Source: Candidatus Pelethocola excrementipullorum (GTDB lineage Bacteria; Bacillota; Clostridia; Lachnospirales; Lachnospiraceae). From it: DNA of 35,694 nt. Position 1 is the stretch's first letter. Each line of letters opens with the position of its first letter. The notes beneath the pieces are model-generated. The model was not told where the DNA came from, searched no databases, and worked only from the letters and a program-made list of their open reading frames with translations. Positions 17,360 to 25,121 of the stretch are shown in pieces. Both the position numbers and the translations under genes were made by a program. The DNA is taken from contig DVNN01000229.1 of assembly GCA_018714325.1 (NCBI GenBank), positions 1 to 35,694 on the forward strand. Direction: 5' to 3'.

Positions 17360-17701
17360 ATGATAACCAGAGAAGAGGCAATATCCTATAGTCTGACATT
17401 TGAGGAGGTTTACGAGGATTATCCCTTCCACGATGATAATTGGAGTGTGATACGATGCAAGGGCAATAAGAAGATATTTGCCTGTATCTATGAGCGGATG
17501 GATCAAATCTGGATTAATGTAAAGGTGGATCAGGAGTGGAGAGATTTTTGGAGGAGTGCGTATCCTTCGGTTATCCCTGCTTATCATATGAATAAGGAAA
17601 ACTGGAATTCCATTATCCTGGATGGAACGGTTCCAGAAGAGGATATAAAACGTATGATTGCTGAGAGTTATCAATTAGTACGACCCAAGACAAAAGGGTA
17701 G
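17360..17701 (+). CDS. MmcQ/YjbR family protein
   Basis: This 113-residue protein belongs to the YjbR/MmcQ family, a CyaY-like fold often annotated as DNA-binding but without a settled function. The family's short alpha/beta pattern shows in the N-terminal helix, WSVIRCKGNKKIFACIYER, INVKVD and the C-terminal YHMNKENWNSIILDGTVP segment. A GGGAGAGG ribosome binding site precedes the ATG. The next two genes follow closely on the same strand, but no functional link is evident. Confidence 0.85.
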   Translation: MITREEAISYSLTFEEVYEDYPFHDDNWSVIRCKGNKKIFACIYERMDQIWINVKVDQEWRDFWRSAYPSVIPAYHMNKENWNSIILDGTVPEEDIKRMIAESYQLVRPKTKG

Positions 17702-17861
17702 AAAAGACGGCAGGGATGAATGAAAGATGAAAGATAGAAATAAAGAATCAGATAAATCCAAATATAAGGGAAGTAGCTGCTCCGGGAATGAGGTAGGGGC
17801 TGAAAAGGTTAGAATAGAGAGGAGACATCTGCCGCTGACCCTGATTTTCCGGGAGGAAAAC

Positions 17862-18350
17862 ATGAAAAATATTCTGGAACTGGCGGTGGGGAACGATGAG
17901 GTGTTACTGAGGAGATTGCAGACCTCCAGGCGCACGTTTCATCAGGTTGTGGAACTGTTTGATGGATATGGAATGGAGCAGGCAAGGCAGGAGCGGTTCT
18001 CTCAAATGCTGGATGAGATGGATCAGGAGAATCCACTTCCACTGGATGAGGTCTGTGAATATCTAAAAGAAGGAGAATGGACTTTGGATCTGTTGGACCT
18101 GGGACTTTATAAGGTGGAAGTTTGGAAGGGACAGGCATGGAGTTACCCGGTAAGGAAGGTGCATAAATTCTGCTCAGTTCCAAATAATGAGGATATAAGC
18201 CAGCATATCTTAGAGCTGAGTTCTGGCGAAGGAAGGGTTCAGGTAATATTCAGCAGCGGGGAAGAGTTGCAGGCGTTTTGGAAAGAGATACTTCTTTATG
18301 GAAGGGCAGAGGTGAAAGAAGAGACGGATGCGGTTATTTATAGCAATTGA
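17862..18350 (+). CDS. Conserved-looking hypothetical protein upstream of thpR
   Basis: I do not recognise this protein. With the ATG at 17862 it has 162 residues and begins MKNILELAVGNDEVLLRRL. It looks soluble: an N-terminal helical, acidic half (LDEMDQENPLPLDEVCEYL) and a more beta-rich C-terminal half (VEVWKGQAWSYPVRK, GRVQVIFSSGEELQAFW). GGGAGG (17851-17856) supports this start. An in-frame ATG at 17727 would add 45 polar residues but has a poorer ribosome binding site. The last 23 bp overlap thpR, so the two are probably translationally coupled. Confidence 0.6.
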   Translation: MKNILELAVGNDEVLLRRLQTSRRTFHQVVELFDGYGMEQARQERFSQMLDEMDQENPLPLDEVCEYLKEGEWTLDLLDLGLYKVEVWKGQAWSYPVRKVHKFCSVPNNEDISQHILELSSGEGRVQVIFSSGEELQAFWKEILLYGRAEVKEETDAVIYSN

Positions 18351-18894
18351 TTTCGAAGATAAGATAAAAGACCAGATATATCAGAGGGCCAAGGAATTGA
18401 GGCAATATGCGGAATCTGGCAATTTTATAAAGAGGGACAATCTCCATCTGACCCTTGCCTTTTTAGGAGAGATGCCCACGGAGAAGATCGAGGGGATTCT
18501 TAAGGTGATGGAGAGATCGGATACAGGGATGTTTACCCTCCAGCTTGAGGGAACCGGTAAGTTTCAGAGGGGTTCTGAGTCCATCTACTGGTGTGGAATC
18601 AAGAGCTCAGAATCGCTTTTAGAATTACAAAGCAAGTTGGTACAAGGATTGAAGGCGGAAGGGTATCGGGTGGATGACAAACCTTATCGGCCCCATATTA
18701 CCTTGGGTAGAAGATGCAGAATGAAATCTGGCTTTTCTATGGAAGCATATCAGGAGCATATGACACCGATTAATTTACAAGTGCAAAAAATCAGTCTGAT
18801 GAAGTCGGAGAGGGTAGATGGAGAGCTGAGGTATACTGAGATTGGCTCTAGTGCTCTAAGAAAACATGAGGATTTCGGTGAAAAACTTAACTGA
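18328..18894 (+). CDS. thpR: RNA 2',3'-cyclic phosphodiesterase
   Basis: This 188-residue member of the LigT/2H phosphoesterase family opens 2',3'-cyclic phosphate ends of RNA. Both catalytic HxTx tetrads are present, HLTL (His40, Thr42) and HITL (His123, Thr125), in the expected two-lobed arrangement. The length is usual for the family. It starts inside the preceding gene with a modest AGAAGAG-type ribosome binding site, consistent with coupled translation. spoIIID follows 81 bp downstream. Confidence 0.92.
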   Translation: MRLFIAIDFEDKIKDQIYQRAKELRQYAESGNFIKRDNLHLTLAFLGEMPTEKIEGILKVMERSDTGMFTLQLEGTGKFQRGSESIYWCGIKSSESLLELQSKLVQGLKAEGYRVDDKPYRPHITLGRRCRMKSGFSMEAYQEHMTPINLQVQKISLMKSERVDGELRYTEIGSSALRKHEDFGEKLN

Positions 18895-18975
18895 TCTTTG
18901 ATGTGGATGAACTTGTGGAATAAGATCAGTCTCCCCTTCATAAACTGTAAAAACAGCATTTGTAGGGGATTTTTT

Positions 18976-19233
18976 TTGAAAGATTATATCGAAGAGCGTG
19001 CGGTGGAAATTGCAACCTACATCATAGAGCATAATGCCACAGTGAGACAAACTGCAAAAGAATTTGGTGTTTCGAAGAGCACAGTGCATAAGGATGTAAC
19101 AGATAGACTTTTACAGATAAATCCGGCTCTTGCCCAGAATGCAAGAAAAGTTCTAAATGTGAACAAATCGGAGAGACATATCAGAGGAGGCCTGGCAACA
19201 AGGGAAAAGTATCTGCATCAGAACTCCAATTAG
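18976..19233 (+). CDS. spoIIID: Sporulation transcriptional regulator SpoIIID
   Basis: SpoIIID is a small DNA-binding protein active in the mother cell during endospore formation, where it switches sigma-E-dependent genes on or off. The 85-residue product matches the family closely in YIEERAVEIATYII, the helix-turn-helix TAKEFGVSKSTVHKDVTDRL (about 26-45) and the C-terminal RHIRGGLATREKY basic region. The start is a TTG inside a run of seven T's, with AGGGGA just upstream; no ATG lies at a suitable place. The gene indicates a spore-forming host. A strong terminator follows. Confidence 0.93.
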   Translation: MKDYIEERAVEIATYIIEHNATVRQTAKEFGVSKSTVHKDVTDRLLQINPALAQNARKVLNVNKSERHIRGGLATREKYLHQNSN

Positions 19234-19276
19234 CGGGTGGAAAATATAAGATAGAGTTAATGTTAGCGAAACATAG

Positions 19277-19306
19277 GAGAGGCGAGCTTCGGCTTGCTTC
19301 TCTTTT
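19277..19306 (+). terminator. Rho-independent terminator after spoIIID
   Basis: An 11-bp stem (19277-19287 with 19292-19302, two G-T pairs) is closed by a stable TTCG tetraloop and followed by TTTT. It insulates the eut operon from upstream transcription. The rest of the gap to the eut promoter (19307-19434) holds nothing that I could support. Confidence 0.9.
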
Positions 19307-19434
19307 ATATGGGGAATTATAACAACGAAACAACAAAAGAGAGAATGAAAATGTCGCTAAAAACGGAGAAACTAAGGAAAAGCATAGAATAATGCACAAT
19401 CAGGGAGAGTGAGCACGTTAAAAAAAGAACAAAG

Positions 19435-19463
19435 TTGACAATAAAAACATAAAATGGTATAAT
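19435..19463 (+). promoter_or_regulatory. Consensus sigma-A promoter of the eut operon
   Basis: A perfect TTGACA (19435-19440), a 17-bp spacer and a perfect TATAAT (19458-19463) with an extended TGG ahead of the -10. Such a near-ideal promoter should fire constitutively, so control must come later, which fits the attenuator in the leader. Transcription should begin near 19470. Confidence 0.9.
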
Positions 19464-19477
19464 ATAACAAAATTCGA

Positions 19478-19534
19478 TGTGCGTACGACGGAGTAAGCAC
19501 AATCATAACTAAGAACGGTGGAGTGTCTTGGGTT
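19478..19534 (+). promoter_or_regulatory. Twin-hairpin antiterminator, probable EutV (ANTAR) binding site
   Basis: Two copies of ACGRYGGAGT stand 30 nt apart (19485-19494, 19515-19524). In the first, TGTGC/GCACA plus TAC/GTA close a hexaloop GACGGA (19478-19501). In the second, AACTAAGA pairs with TCTT-GGGTT with one bulge, and AC/GT close a hexaloop GGTGGA (19507-19534). The second hairpin uses bases of the terminator's left arm (from 19522), so the two exclude one another. Paired hexaloop hairpins overlapping a terminator are the known target of EutV-type ANTAR regulators. The loops here have G at positions 1 and 4, whereas I recall A1 and G4 as the published consensus. Confidence 0.7.
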
Positions 19535-19574
19535 TTCTTAATTTCTTTATTTGAGAAAATCAGGGCACTTTTTT
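19522..19574 (+). terminator. Leader terminator (attenuator) of the eut operon
   Basis: The left arm 19522-19538 pairs with 19554-19569 over about 15 bp, including two G-T pairs and one small bulge. TTTTTT closes it (19569-19574). It stands 25 bp before the eutG start codon. In the absence of active EutV it should stop most transcripts within the leader. Confidence 0.85.
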
Positions 19575-19598
19575 GTTTTGTTAGAAAGGAGGTTTGTT

Positions 19599-20735
19599 TT
19601 GGAGAGTTTTTACCTAAAAACACGAATTTACACGGATAAAGAAGGACTTGAAGAAGTCCTGGATGGAGTTAAGAGGGCATTGATTGTGACTGATTCATTT
19701 ATGCAGGAGAGTGGAATGGTCAGCTACCTGACGGAGCCCCTTGACCGAAGAAAGATTCAATACAAGATATTCTCAGAGGTTAAACCGGATCCGGATATCG
19801 CCGTGATTGCCAGAGGCATCAATGTAATGCAGGAGCTACAGCCCCAGGTGCTGTTAGCCCTTGGTGGTGGTTCTCCTATTGATGCGGCTAAAGCCATGAA
19901 TCTGCTGGCTTTTCGGCAGGGTTCTGGGGAAAGGTGTAGATTCATAGCCATTCCTACTACCAGTGGGACGGGATCGGAAGTTAGTAAATTTTCGGTAATC
20001 AGTGATCCAGAACAAGCAGCTAAATATCCTCTGGTTACGGATGAGCTTATTCCTGACGCGGCTATACTGGATGCCAGTCTTGTGGAATCTGTTCCGCCGT
20101 CGGTTACTGCGGATACAGGAATAGACGTGCTCACACATGCTATTGAAGCATTTGTCTCAACCAATGCCAATGATTTCACCGACGCTGCGGCAGAGAAAGC
20201 CATCAAATTGGTGAGGAGCAGCCTCTTGAAGGTTTATCGAAACCCCGATGATCTGGATGCTCGCAAGAAGATGCACCATGCCTCCTGCCTTGCAGGAATT
20301 GCGTTCAGTAATGCTGGGCTGGGGTTGAATCATGGTATGGCGCACACTCTGGGTGCTCATTTTCATATACCACATGGACGGGCCAATGGAATTCTACTGC
20401 CCTATGTGATGGGATTTAATGCCGGCTGCTATGACAAACTTACACCTGTGGCCGAGCGGTATGCCAGAATTGCCAGGGTCGCCCGGCTGGATGGTCCCAG
20501 CATACGGCAGAGTGCATTTAGTGTGGTAAGGACTACAAAACAGTACATACAGCTATTAAACCTCCCTTCCAATATAGAGAGTGCCGGTGTATCCAGAGCA
20601 GACTTTGACAATGCCCTGGACGAGATGGTGGATGCCGCATTGCATGATGCCTGTACGAAGACTAATCCGAGAATATGCTCAAAAGACGATATCCGTTCGG
20701 TGTTCATCAGAGCATACACAGGAAGGCTGATTTGA
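19599..20735 (+). CDS. eutG: Iron-containing alcohol dehydrogenase, ethanolamine operon
   Basis: EutG (378 residues) reduces acetaldehyde to ethanol, regenerating NAD+ from the NADH made by EutE. The family's NAD-binding [12 protein letters not shown] and the metal-site segment [19 protein letters not shown] are intact, as is the [11 protein letters not shown] motif. The TTG at 19599 is chosen because AAAGGAGG (19586-19592) lies six bases upstream. An ATG at 19551 lies inside the terminator and has no ribosome binding site. It is the first gene of the operon, placed just after the attenuator. Confidence 0.93.
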   Translation: MESFYLKTRIYTDKEGLEEVLDGVKRALIVTDSFMQESGMVSYLTEPLDRRKIQYKIFSEVKPDPDIAVIARGINVMQELQPQVLLALGGGSPIDAAKAMNLLAFRQGSGERCRFIAIPTTSGTGSEVSKFSVISDPEQAAKYPLVTDELIPDAAILDASLVESVPPSVTADTGIDVLTHAIEAFVSTNANDFTDAAAEKAIKLVRSSLLKVYRNPDDLDARKKMHHASCLAGIAFSNAGLGLNHGMAHTLGAHFHIPHGRANGILLPYVMGFNAGCYDKLTPVAERYARIARVARLDGPSIRQSAFSVVRTTKQYIQLLNLPSNIESAGVSRADFDNALDEMVDAALHDACTKTNPRICSKDDIRSVFIRAYTGRLI

Positions 20736-20757
20736 CAGGGGAATGGGGGTGATGAAC

Positions 20758-21105
20758 ATGTATGAAGAAAAAAAGGAGAGGATTATACAAGAGTTTGTAC
20801 CTGGTAAGCAGGTGACTCTTGCTCATGTAATCCCACATCCGGTGGAGCCGTTATATGCCAAAATGGGGCTGATCGATGGAAAGGGTGCCATAGGTATCTT
20901 TACAATCACACCCAGTGAGGCGGCTATAATTGCGGCAGATGTTGCAGGAAAGGCGGCGGATATACAGATTGGCTTTGTGGATCGTTTTAATGGTTCCTTA
21001 ATCATCACGGGTGATGTGGCTGGTGTGGAGGCTGCATTACATGATGTAATGAGTGTTCTTTGCGATTCCATGGGATTTGCTCCGGCACCAATCACCCGCT
21101 CTTGA
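20758..21105 (+). CDS. eutS: Microcompartment shell protein EutS
   Basis: EutS (115 residues) is a circularly permuted single-BMC-domain shell protein that forms bent hexamers. The N-terminal [15 protein letters not shown] segment is nearly identical to that of enterobacterial EutS. The [38 protein letters not shown] and C-terminal regions complete the domain. The third of three clustered ATGs (20758) is favoured because GGGGGTG lies seven bases upstream and the protein then starts as in the family. Confidence 0.95.
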   Translation: MYEEKKERIIQEFVPGKQVTLAHVIPHPVEPLYAKMGLIDGKGAIGIFTITPSEAAIIAADVAGKAADIQIGFVDRFNGSLIITGDVAGVEAALHDVMSVLCDSMGFAPAPITRS

Positions 21106-21125
21106 AAGGACAAAAGGACAGTTAG

Positions 21126-21635
21126 ATGGATGATAAGAAGAGGATTATCTTGATTGGACGTTCCATGGCGGGAAAGACTACTTTATGCCAGTACCTCAAT
21201 AATGAAGACTTAAAATATCATAAGACCCAAACCGTGCAGCTGATTAATGACAAAGTGATTGATACGCCGGGAGAATATCTGGAACGTACATATCTAAGAG
21301 GTGCTCTTACAGTAACAGCGGTGGATGCGGATATCATCGCTTTGGTACAACAGGCCGATGAGGCTGGAACCATGTTTCCGCCGGGATATTCCAGTACTTT
21401 TGGAAAGCCGTGCATTGGGATTGTAACCAAAAGTGACTTGGCGTCGCCCAAGCAGATTAAAGATGCTGAGAGGTATCTGGTACAGGCAGGGGCGGAAGAG
21501 GTCTTTGTGACCAGCAGCTACAAGGGAAGTGGTTTTAAACCACTGCTGCGGTATTTTGAAACACGAAAACAAGAGTCAGACGAAGGTCATGCGGAAGGAC
21601 AAGGGTACGATGCGGGTAATCATTGCAGACGATGA
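21126..21635 (+). CDS. eutP: EutP, P-loop NTPase of the ethanolamine operon
   Basis: EutP (169 residues) is a small Ras-like P-loop protein, reported to act as an acetate kinase or GTPase-like factor in some bacteria. Walker A is GRSMAGKT (residues 11-18), the DTPGEY switch follows (about 46-51), and the base-recognition motif is TKSD. The last 12 or so residues are charged and non-conserved. Its 3' end overlaps the start of eutV by 26 bp, so the two are likely coupled. Confidence 0.92.
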   Translation: MDDKKRIILIGRSMAGKTTLCQYLNNEDLKYHKTQTVQLINDKVIDTPGEYLERTYLRGALTVTAVDADIIALVQQADEAGTMFPPGYSSTFGKPCIGIVTKSDLASPKQIKDAERYLVQAGAEEVFVTSSYKGSGFKPLLRYFETRKQESDEGHAEGQGYDAGNHCRR

Positions 21636-22179
21636 ACCAATTACGAGAATGGATTTAAGGGAAATACTTGAGAAAGAGGGATATGAAGTGATCGCGGAAG
21701 CGGCGGATGGATTTGATGCCGTGGAGATGTGCAGGAAGGAATGTCCGGATCTGGTAATCATGGATGTAAAAATGCCCCTTTTGGATGGGTTGATGGCTTC
21801 TTCTATTATAGCAGAAGAAAATCTGGCAGAAACTGTTGTGCTTGTCACTGCCTACAATGACAGGGAATTTATTGAGACGGCAAAGAAGAGTGGCGTCAGC
21901 GGATATCTGATAAAACCGCTGAATGAGCGTTCATTGATTCCCGCCCTGGAAATTGCTATGGAACGCAGCTGTGAGATGAGAAATCTGAGAAAGGAGTACA
22001 ACACTCTGGCCCAACGACTGGAAAGCAGGATTCAGGTGGAACAGGCCAAGGGAGTGATTATGAGCAGACGAGGACTCTCCGAGCAGGAGGCCTACGACTA
22101 TATCCGCAATATCAGCAGAATCAAAAACATATCTATGAAGAAGGTTGCGGAAATTATATTGATGCGCAGAGGAAAATAA
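21610..22179 (+). CDS. eutV: EutV, ANTAR-domain response regulator (antiterminator)
   Basis: EutV (189 residues) binds paired RNA hairpins and blocks leader terminators once phosphorylated. The receiver (1-115) has acidic residues ADDE (7-8), phospho-acceptor Asp52 in MDVKMP, Thr80 and Lys102, all canonical. A helical linker leads to the ANTAR domain (about 130-189) with VEQAKGVIM and the C-terminal MKKVAEIIL helix. The ATG at 21610 begins the receiver exactly; an upstream in-frame ATG at 21529 would overlap eutP more. It pairs with EutW directly downstream, and the leader hairpins before eutG are its evident target. Confidence 0.95.
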   Translation: MRVIIADDEPITRMDLREILEKEGYEVIAEAADGFDAVEMCRKECPDLVIMDVKMPLLDGLMASSIIAEENLAETVVLVTAYNDREFIETAKKSGVSGYLIKPLNERSLIPALEIAMERSCEMRNLRKEYNTLAQRLESRIQVEQAKGVIMSRRGLSEQEAYDYIRNISRIKNISMKKVAEIILMRRGK

Positions 22180-22180
22180 C

Positions 22181-23584
22181 ATGCTGAAAGAGATAAAACA
22201 GCTTTGTCTGGAGTATACAGACTTGTCAGAGGATGAAATACAGGTTATTCAGATGATGGCTCAGACGTTACAGCCCTTGGCGAATCTGGAGGCAGCAGAT
22301 ATATTTGTAGATTGCCCCTGCAGGGAGGGGGATGCCATCGTGGTTGCCGAGGCAAAGCCTGAAGAGGGACTATCCTCCTATAAGAACAGCGTGGTGGGAA
22401 TGTTTGCAAAAGAGGAAGACGAACCAGCTGTCGCCAGGACGATTAAACTGGGAATTGCAACAAAGTATATGAAGGCCAGAACACAGGAAGATAATTACAC
22501 CATTCAATCGGTGGAGCCAATCAAATATAATTCCCGGGTGATTGGAGTATTGATTCGGGAAAGGCGGATTACAGACGAAGCAGAGGCGGTAGAAGATCGG
22601 TATGAAGCGGTGGAAACCCCTCTAAACCATATGATTAACGATAGCGAATGGCTGACAGAGAGCATAGATGAAGGCCTCTTGCTTGTGGATGGCAACGGTT
22701 ATGTGACGTTCCGGAATATGTATGCCAAGGAGTTGTTTCAGGATCTGGGCTATGTGGAAGACATCCTGGGGCAGAAGTATAAAAATATCTGCCTCACCCA
22801 ATATGATAAAAAGAGCGATCTAACCGAGGTGCTTTCCGAAGTGAGGATTAGCAAGCACTATCTCAGAATTCGTCAGATTCCGATGAAAAAGGGGGATATC
22901 AGGTTGGCCGTTATCATCAGAGATATCACCTGGAACAGGGAGCAGGAGAAGAGTCTGATCTTGAAATCGGTGGCTATTAAGGAACTACACCACCGGGTAA
23001 AGAACAATCTTCAAATTATCGCTTCACTGCTAAGGCTTCAGGCCAGAAGGACGGACAACGAGGAGACGAAACGATTGTTATCCGAAAGTATCAACAGGAT
23101 TCTTTCCATAGCTGTCACTCATCAACTTCTGTCTCAAAGTGGTATGGATGAGGTGAATCTGAAAGAGGTTCTCCACACGGTGAGAAACAATGCGGTTCAG
23201 TCATTTCTCGGCCCCAGCCGAAAGATAAACCTGGAGTTGACAGGAGATGAGATGACGGTGAATTCGGATATTGCCACATCGGTGGCCTTATCGGTCAACG
23301 AACTGCTTCAAAATTCTATAAAATACGCATTTGCGGGCAGAGAAGAAGGAAATATCCGTATCCAGATCATCAGGGGGAAGATTTATTCTGCCATTGAGAT
23401 CGTGGATGATGGGATAGGGTTTGATTCAAAGAAGATTCGTTCCGACAGCATGGGACTTAATATCGTGGATTCCATGGTGAGGGATAAGCTTCATGGAAAG
23501 CTGAAGATACGGTCTGACAGGGATGGAACCAGAGTCTCTTTTGACTTTATGAATAAGACTACCGATATGGTAGGGCTCGATTGA
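22181..23584 (+). CDS. eutW: EutW, ethanolamine-sensing histidine kinase
   Basis: EutW (467 residues) is a soluble kinase that autophosphorylates in response to ethanolamine and passes phosphate to EutV. It has no membrane helix. A GAF-like N-terminal sensor (about 1-130) is followed by a PAS domain (about 155-250; LLLVDGNGYVTFRN), a HisKA_2 dimerisation domain with ELHHRVKNNLQ (His270/271) and an ATPase domain (NELLQNSIKYAF, VDDGIGF, SMGLNIVDSMV). The start codon lies one base after the eutV stop, giving tight coupling of the pair. Confidence 0.94.
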   Translation: MLKEIKQLCLEYTDLSEDEIQVIQMMAQTLQPLANLEAADIFVDCPCREGDAIVVAEAKPEEGLSSYKNSVVGMFAKEEDEPAVARTIKLGIATKYMKARTQEDNYTIQSVEPIKYNSRVIGVLIRERRITDEAEAVEDRYEAVETPLNHMINDSEWLTESIDEGLLLVDGNGYVTFRNMYAKELFQDLGYVEDILGQKYKNICLTQYDKKSDLTEVLSEVRISKHYLRIRQIPMKKGDIRLAVIIRDITWNREQEKSLILKSVAIKELHHRVKNNLQIIASLLRLQARRTDNEETKRLLSESINRILSIAVTHQLLSQSGMDEVNLKEVLHTVRNNAVQSFLGPSRKINLELTGDEMTVNSDIATSVALSVNELLQNSIKYAFAGREEGNIRIQIIRGKIYSAIEIVDDGIGFDSKKIRSDSMGLNIVDSMVRDKLHGKLKIRSDRDGTRVSFDFMNKTTDMVGLD

Positions 23585-23629
23585 ATTAATACATAAAAAA
23601 GCATAATTCACTGTAAGGGGGTGATTCCA

Positions 23630-25060
23630 GTGCGGGAAGCTATTCTAAGTGTGGGCATTGACATCGGTACGTCCACCACACAACTGATTTTCAGCAGACT
23701 CACCATAGAGAACCTGGCGAGCAGCTATGTGGTGCCAAGAATCAGTATTGTGGAAAAAGAAGTGATATACCGGAGCCAGATTTATTTTACACCATTGTTG
23801 TCCCAGACAGAGATAGATTCGGTAAAAGTGAAAGAAATTATCCGTAAGGAATATGAACAGGCCGGTATAAAACCGGAAGATCTGAAGACAGGGGCCGTTA
23901 TCATCACGGGAGAGACAGCCAGAAAACAGAATGCCAACAGCGTGTTGGCCGCATTGAGCGATATGGCTGGTGACTTTGTGGTCGCCACGGCAGGGCCGGA
24001 TCTGGAATCTGTGCTTTCGGCCAAGGGAGCCGGAGCGGATAAATTGTCTGAAGACAACCGGGAAGTGGTGGCCAATGTGGATATCGGAGGAGGAACCAGC
24101 AATATTGCATTTTTCCAGAAAGGAGTTCTGAAAGGAACCTGCTGTCTGGACATCGGAGGCCGTTTGATCAGGGTGGAAGATGGAAGAATAGCTTACATAT
24201 ATCCAAAGATACAAGAATTGGCAGAGCATCATCAGATACGAATCCGTGTGGGGGATCCGGCCAATGAGCTGGTACTTTACCGGGTATGCGAATATATGGC
24301 AGAACAACTGGCCATGGCTCTTCATGTATGCGGAGCCGATGGGGCTCACCAGGGCATGTATACTAATCAGGGAAGTCCCCTGCCTGACAGTCCTCAGATT
24401 ATGGCGGCCACTTATTCGGGAGGCGTTGCGGACTGCATCTATCAGGAGGAAGAAGGGGAGGTATTCCGATATGGTGATATCGGTGTGCTTTTAGGGCGGG
24501 CGGTCAAGAATAACCAGTCCCTGCAAAAGTTGAAGATTTACCCGGCAGCAGAAACCATCCGTGCAACAGTGGTGGGAGCCGGGACACATACTACAAATGT
24601 TAGCGGCAGTACCATCACCTATTCTGGTGAAAAACTGCCCATAAAAAACATTCCGGTTTTAAAAGTTTCTTCGGAGGAGGAACAGGAACCGGCTAAATTC
24701 CAAAACGCGGTCCGGGATAAGCTGCCTCTATATGAGACGGACGGCGCCTTGGAGCAGGTTGCCATTGCATTTTCCGGCAATTATCATACTAGTTTTAATC
24801 AGATTCAGGACTTGGCCAAGATCATAATCAGCGGGGCTGAAAAGATGATAGAAGGTCCCTATCCATTGATTTTGGTTATTGAAAATGACATAGCCAAGGT
24901 ACTGGGCAATGCGCTCAATGTATTTCTGGAACATAGGAAGGCCGTGATCTGTATTGATGGAATATATGCAAAAGACGGCGACTACATCGACATCGGAGAA
25001 CCAGTTGCTGCTGGGCGGGTGGTTCCGGTTGTGACCAAGACATTAATCTTTAACTCCTGA
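23630..25060 (+). CDS. eutA: EutA, reactivating factor for ethanolamine ammonia-lyase
   Basis: EutA (476 residues) is an actin/Hsp70-fold ATPase that removes damaged cobalamin from EutBC so fresh adenosylcobalamin can bind. The phosphate-1 motif VGIDIGTSTTQ at the N-terminus and phosphate-2 motif NVDIGGGTSNIAFF are clear. The FSGNYHTSFNQIQ region and a C-terminal Val/Pro-rich end complete the fold. A GTG at 23630 preceded by AAGGGGGTGA is the likely start; another GTG at 23621 overlaps that ribosome binding site. It lies directly ahead of eutBC, which it serves. Confidence 0.95.
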   Translation: MREAILSVGIDIGTSTTQLIFSRLTIENLASSYVVPRISIVEKEVIYRSQIYFTPLLSQTEIDSVKVKEIIRKEYEQAGIKPEDLKTGAVIITGETARKQNANSVLAALSDMAGDFVVATAGPDLESVLSAKGAGADKLSEDNREVVANVDIGGGTSNIAFFQKGVLKGTCCLDIGGRLIRVEDGRIAYIYPKIQELAEHHQIRIRVGDPANELVLYRVCEYMAEQLAMALHVCGADGAHQGMYTNQGSPLPDSPQIMAATYSGGVADCIYQEEEGEVFRYGDIGVLLGRAVKNNQSLQKLKIYPAAETIRATVVGAGTHTTNVSGSTITYSGEKLPIKNIPVLKVSSEEEQEPAKFQNAVRDKLPLYETDGALEQVAIAFSGNYHTSFNQIQDLAKIIISGAEKMIEGPYPLILVIENDIAKVLGNALNVFLEHRKAVICIDGIYAKDGDYIDIGEPVAAGRVVPVVTKTLIFNS

Positions 25061-25071
25061 AAATTCAGGAG
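25054..25071 (+). repeat. Perfect hairpin at the eutA stop codon
   Basis: CTCCTGA (25054-25060) pairs with TCAGGAG (25065-25071) around an AAAT loop. The stop codon of eutA lies in the left arm. There is no T run, so this may be an mRNA processing or stability element ahead of eutB rather than a terminator. Confidence 0.55.
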
Positions 25072-25121
25072 GCAGCTGAATTAACAGTACTATGAATTCA
25101 AGAAAAGGAGAGGTGAAAGAA

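Noticed and set aside
19234-19598. Cobalamin riboswitch ahead of the B12-dependent eut operon
   Set aside because: No B12-box (GCCACTG-like) sequence or long multi-helix leader was found. The leader is only about 130 nt and is explained by the twin-hairpin attenuator.
23645-24349. 234-residue minus-strand reading frame inside eutA
   Set aside because: It is opposite a conserved gene in the middle of an all-plus operon, and the translation has no recognisable motif. It is an antisense shadow.
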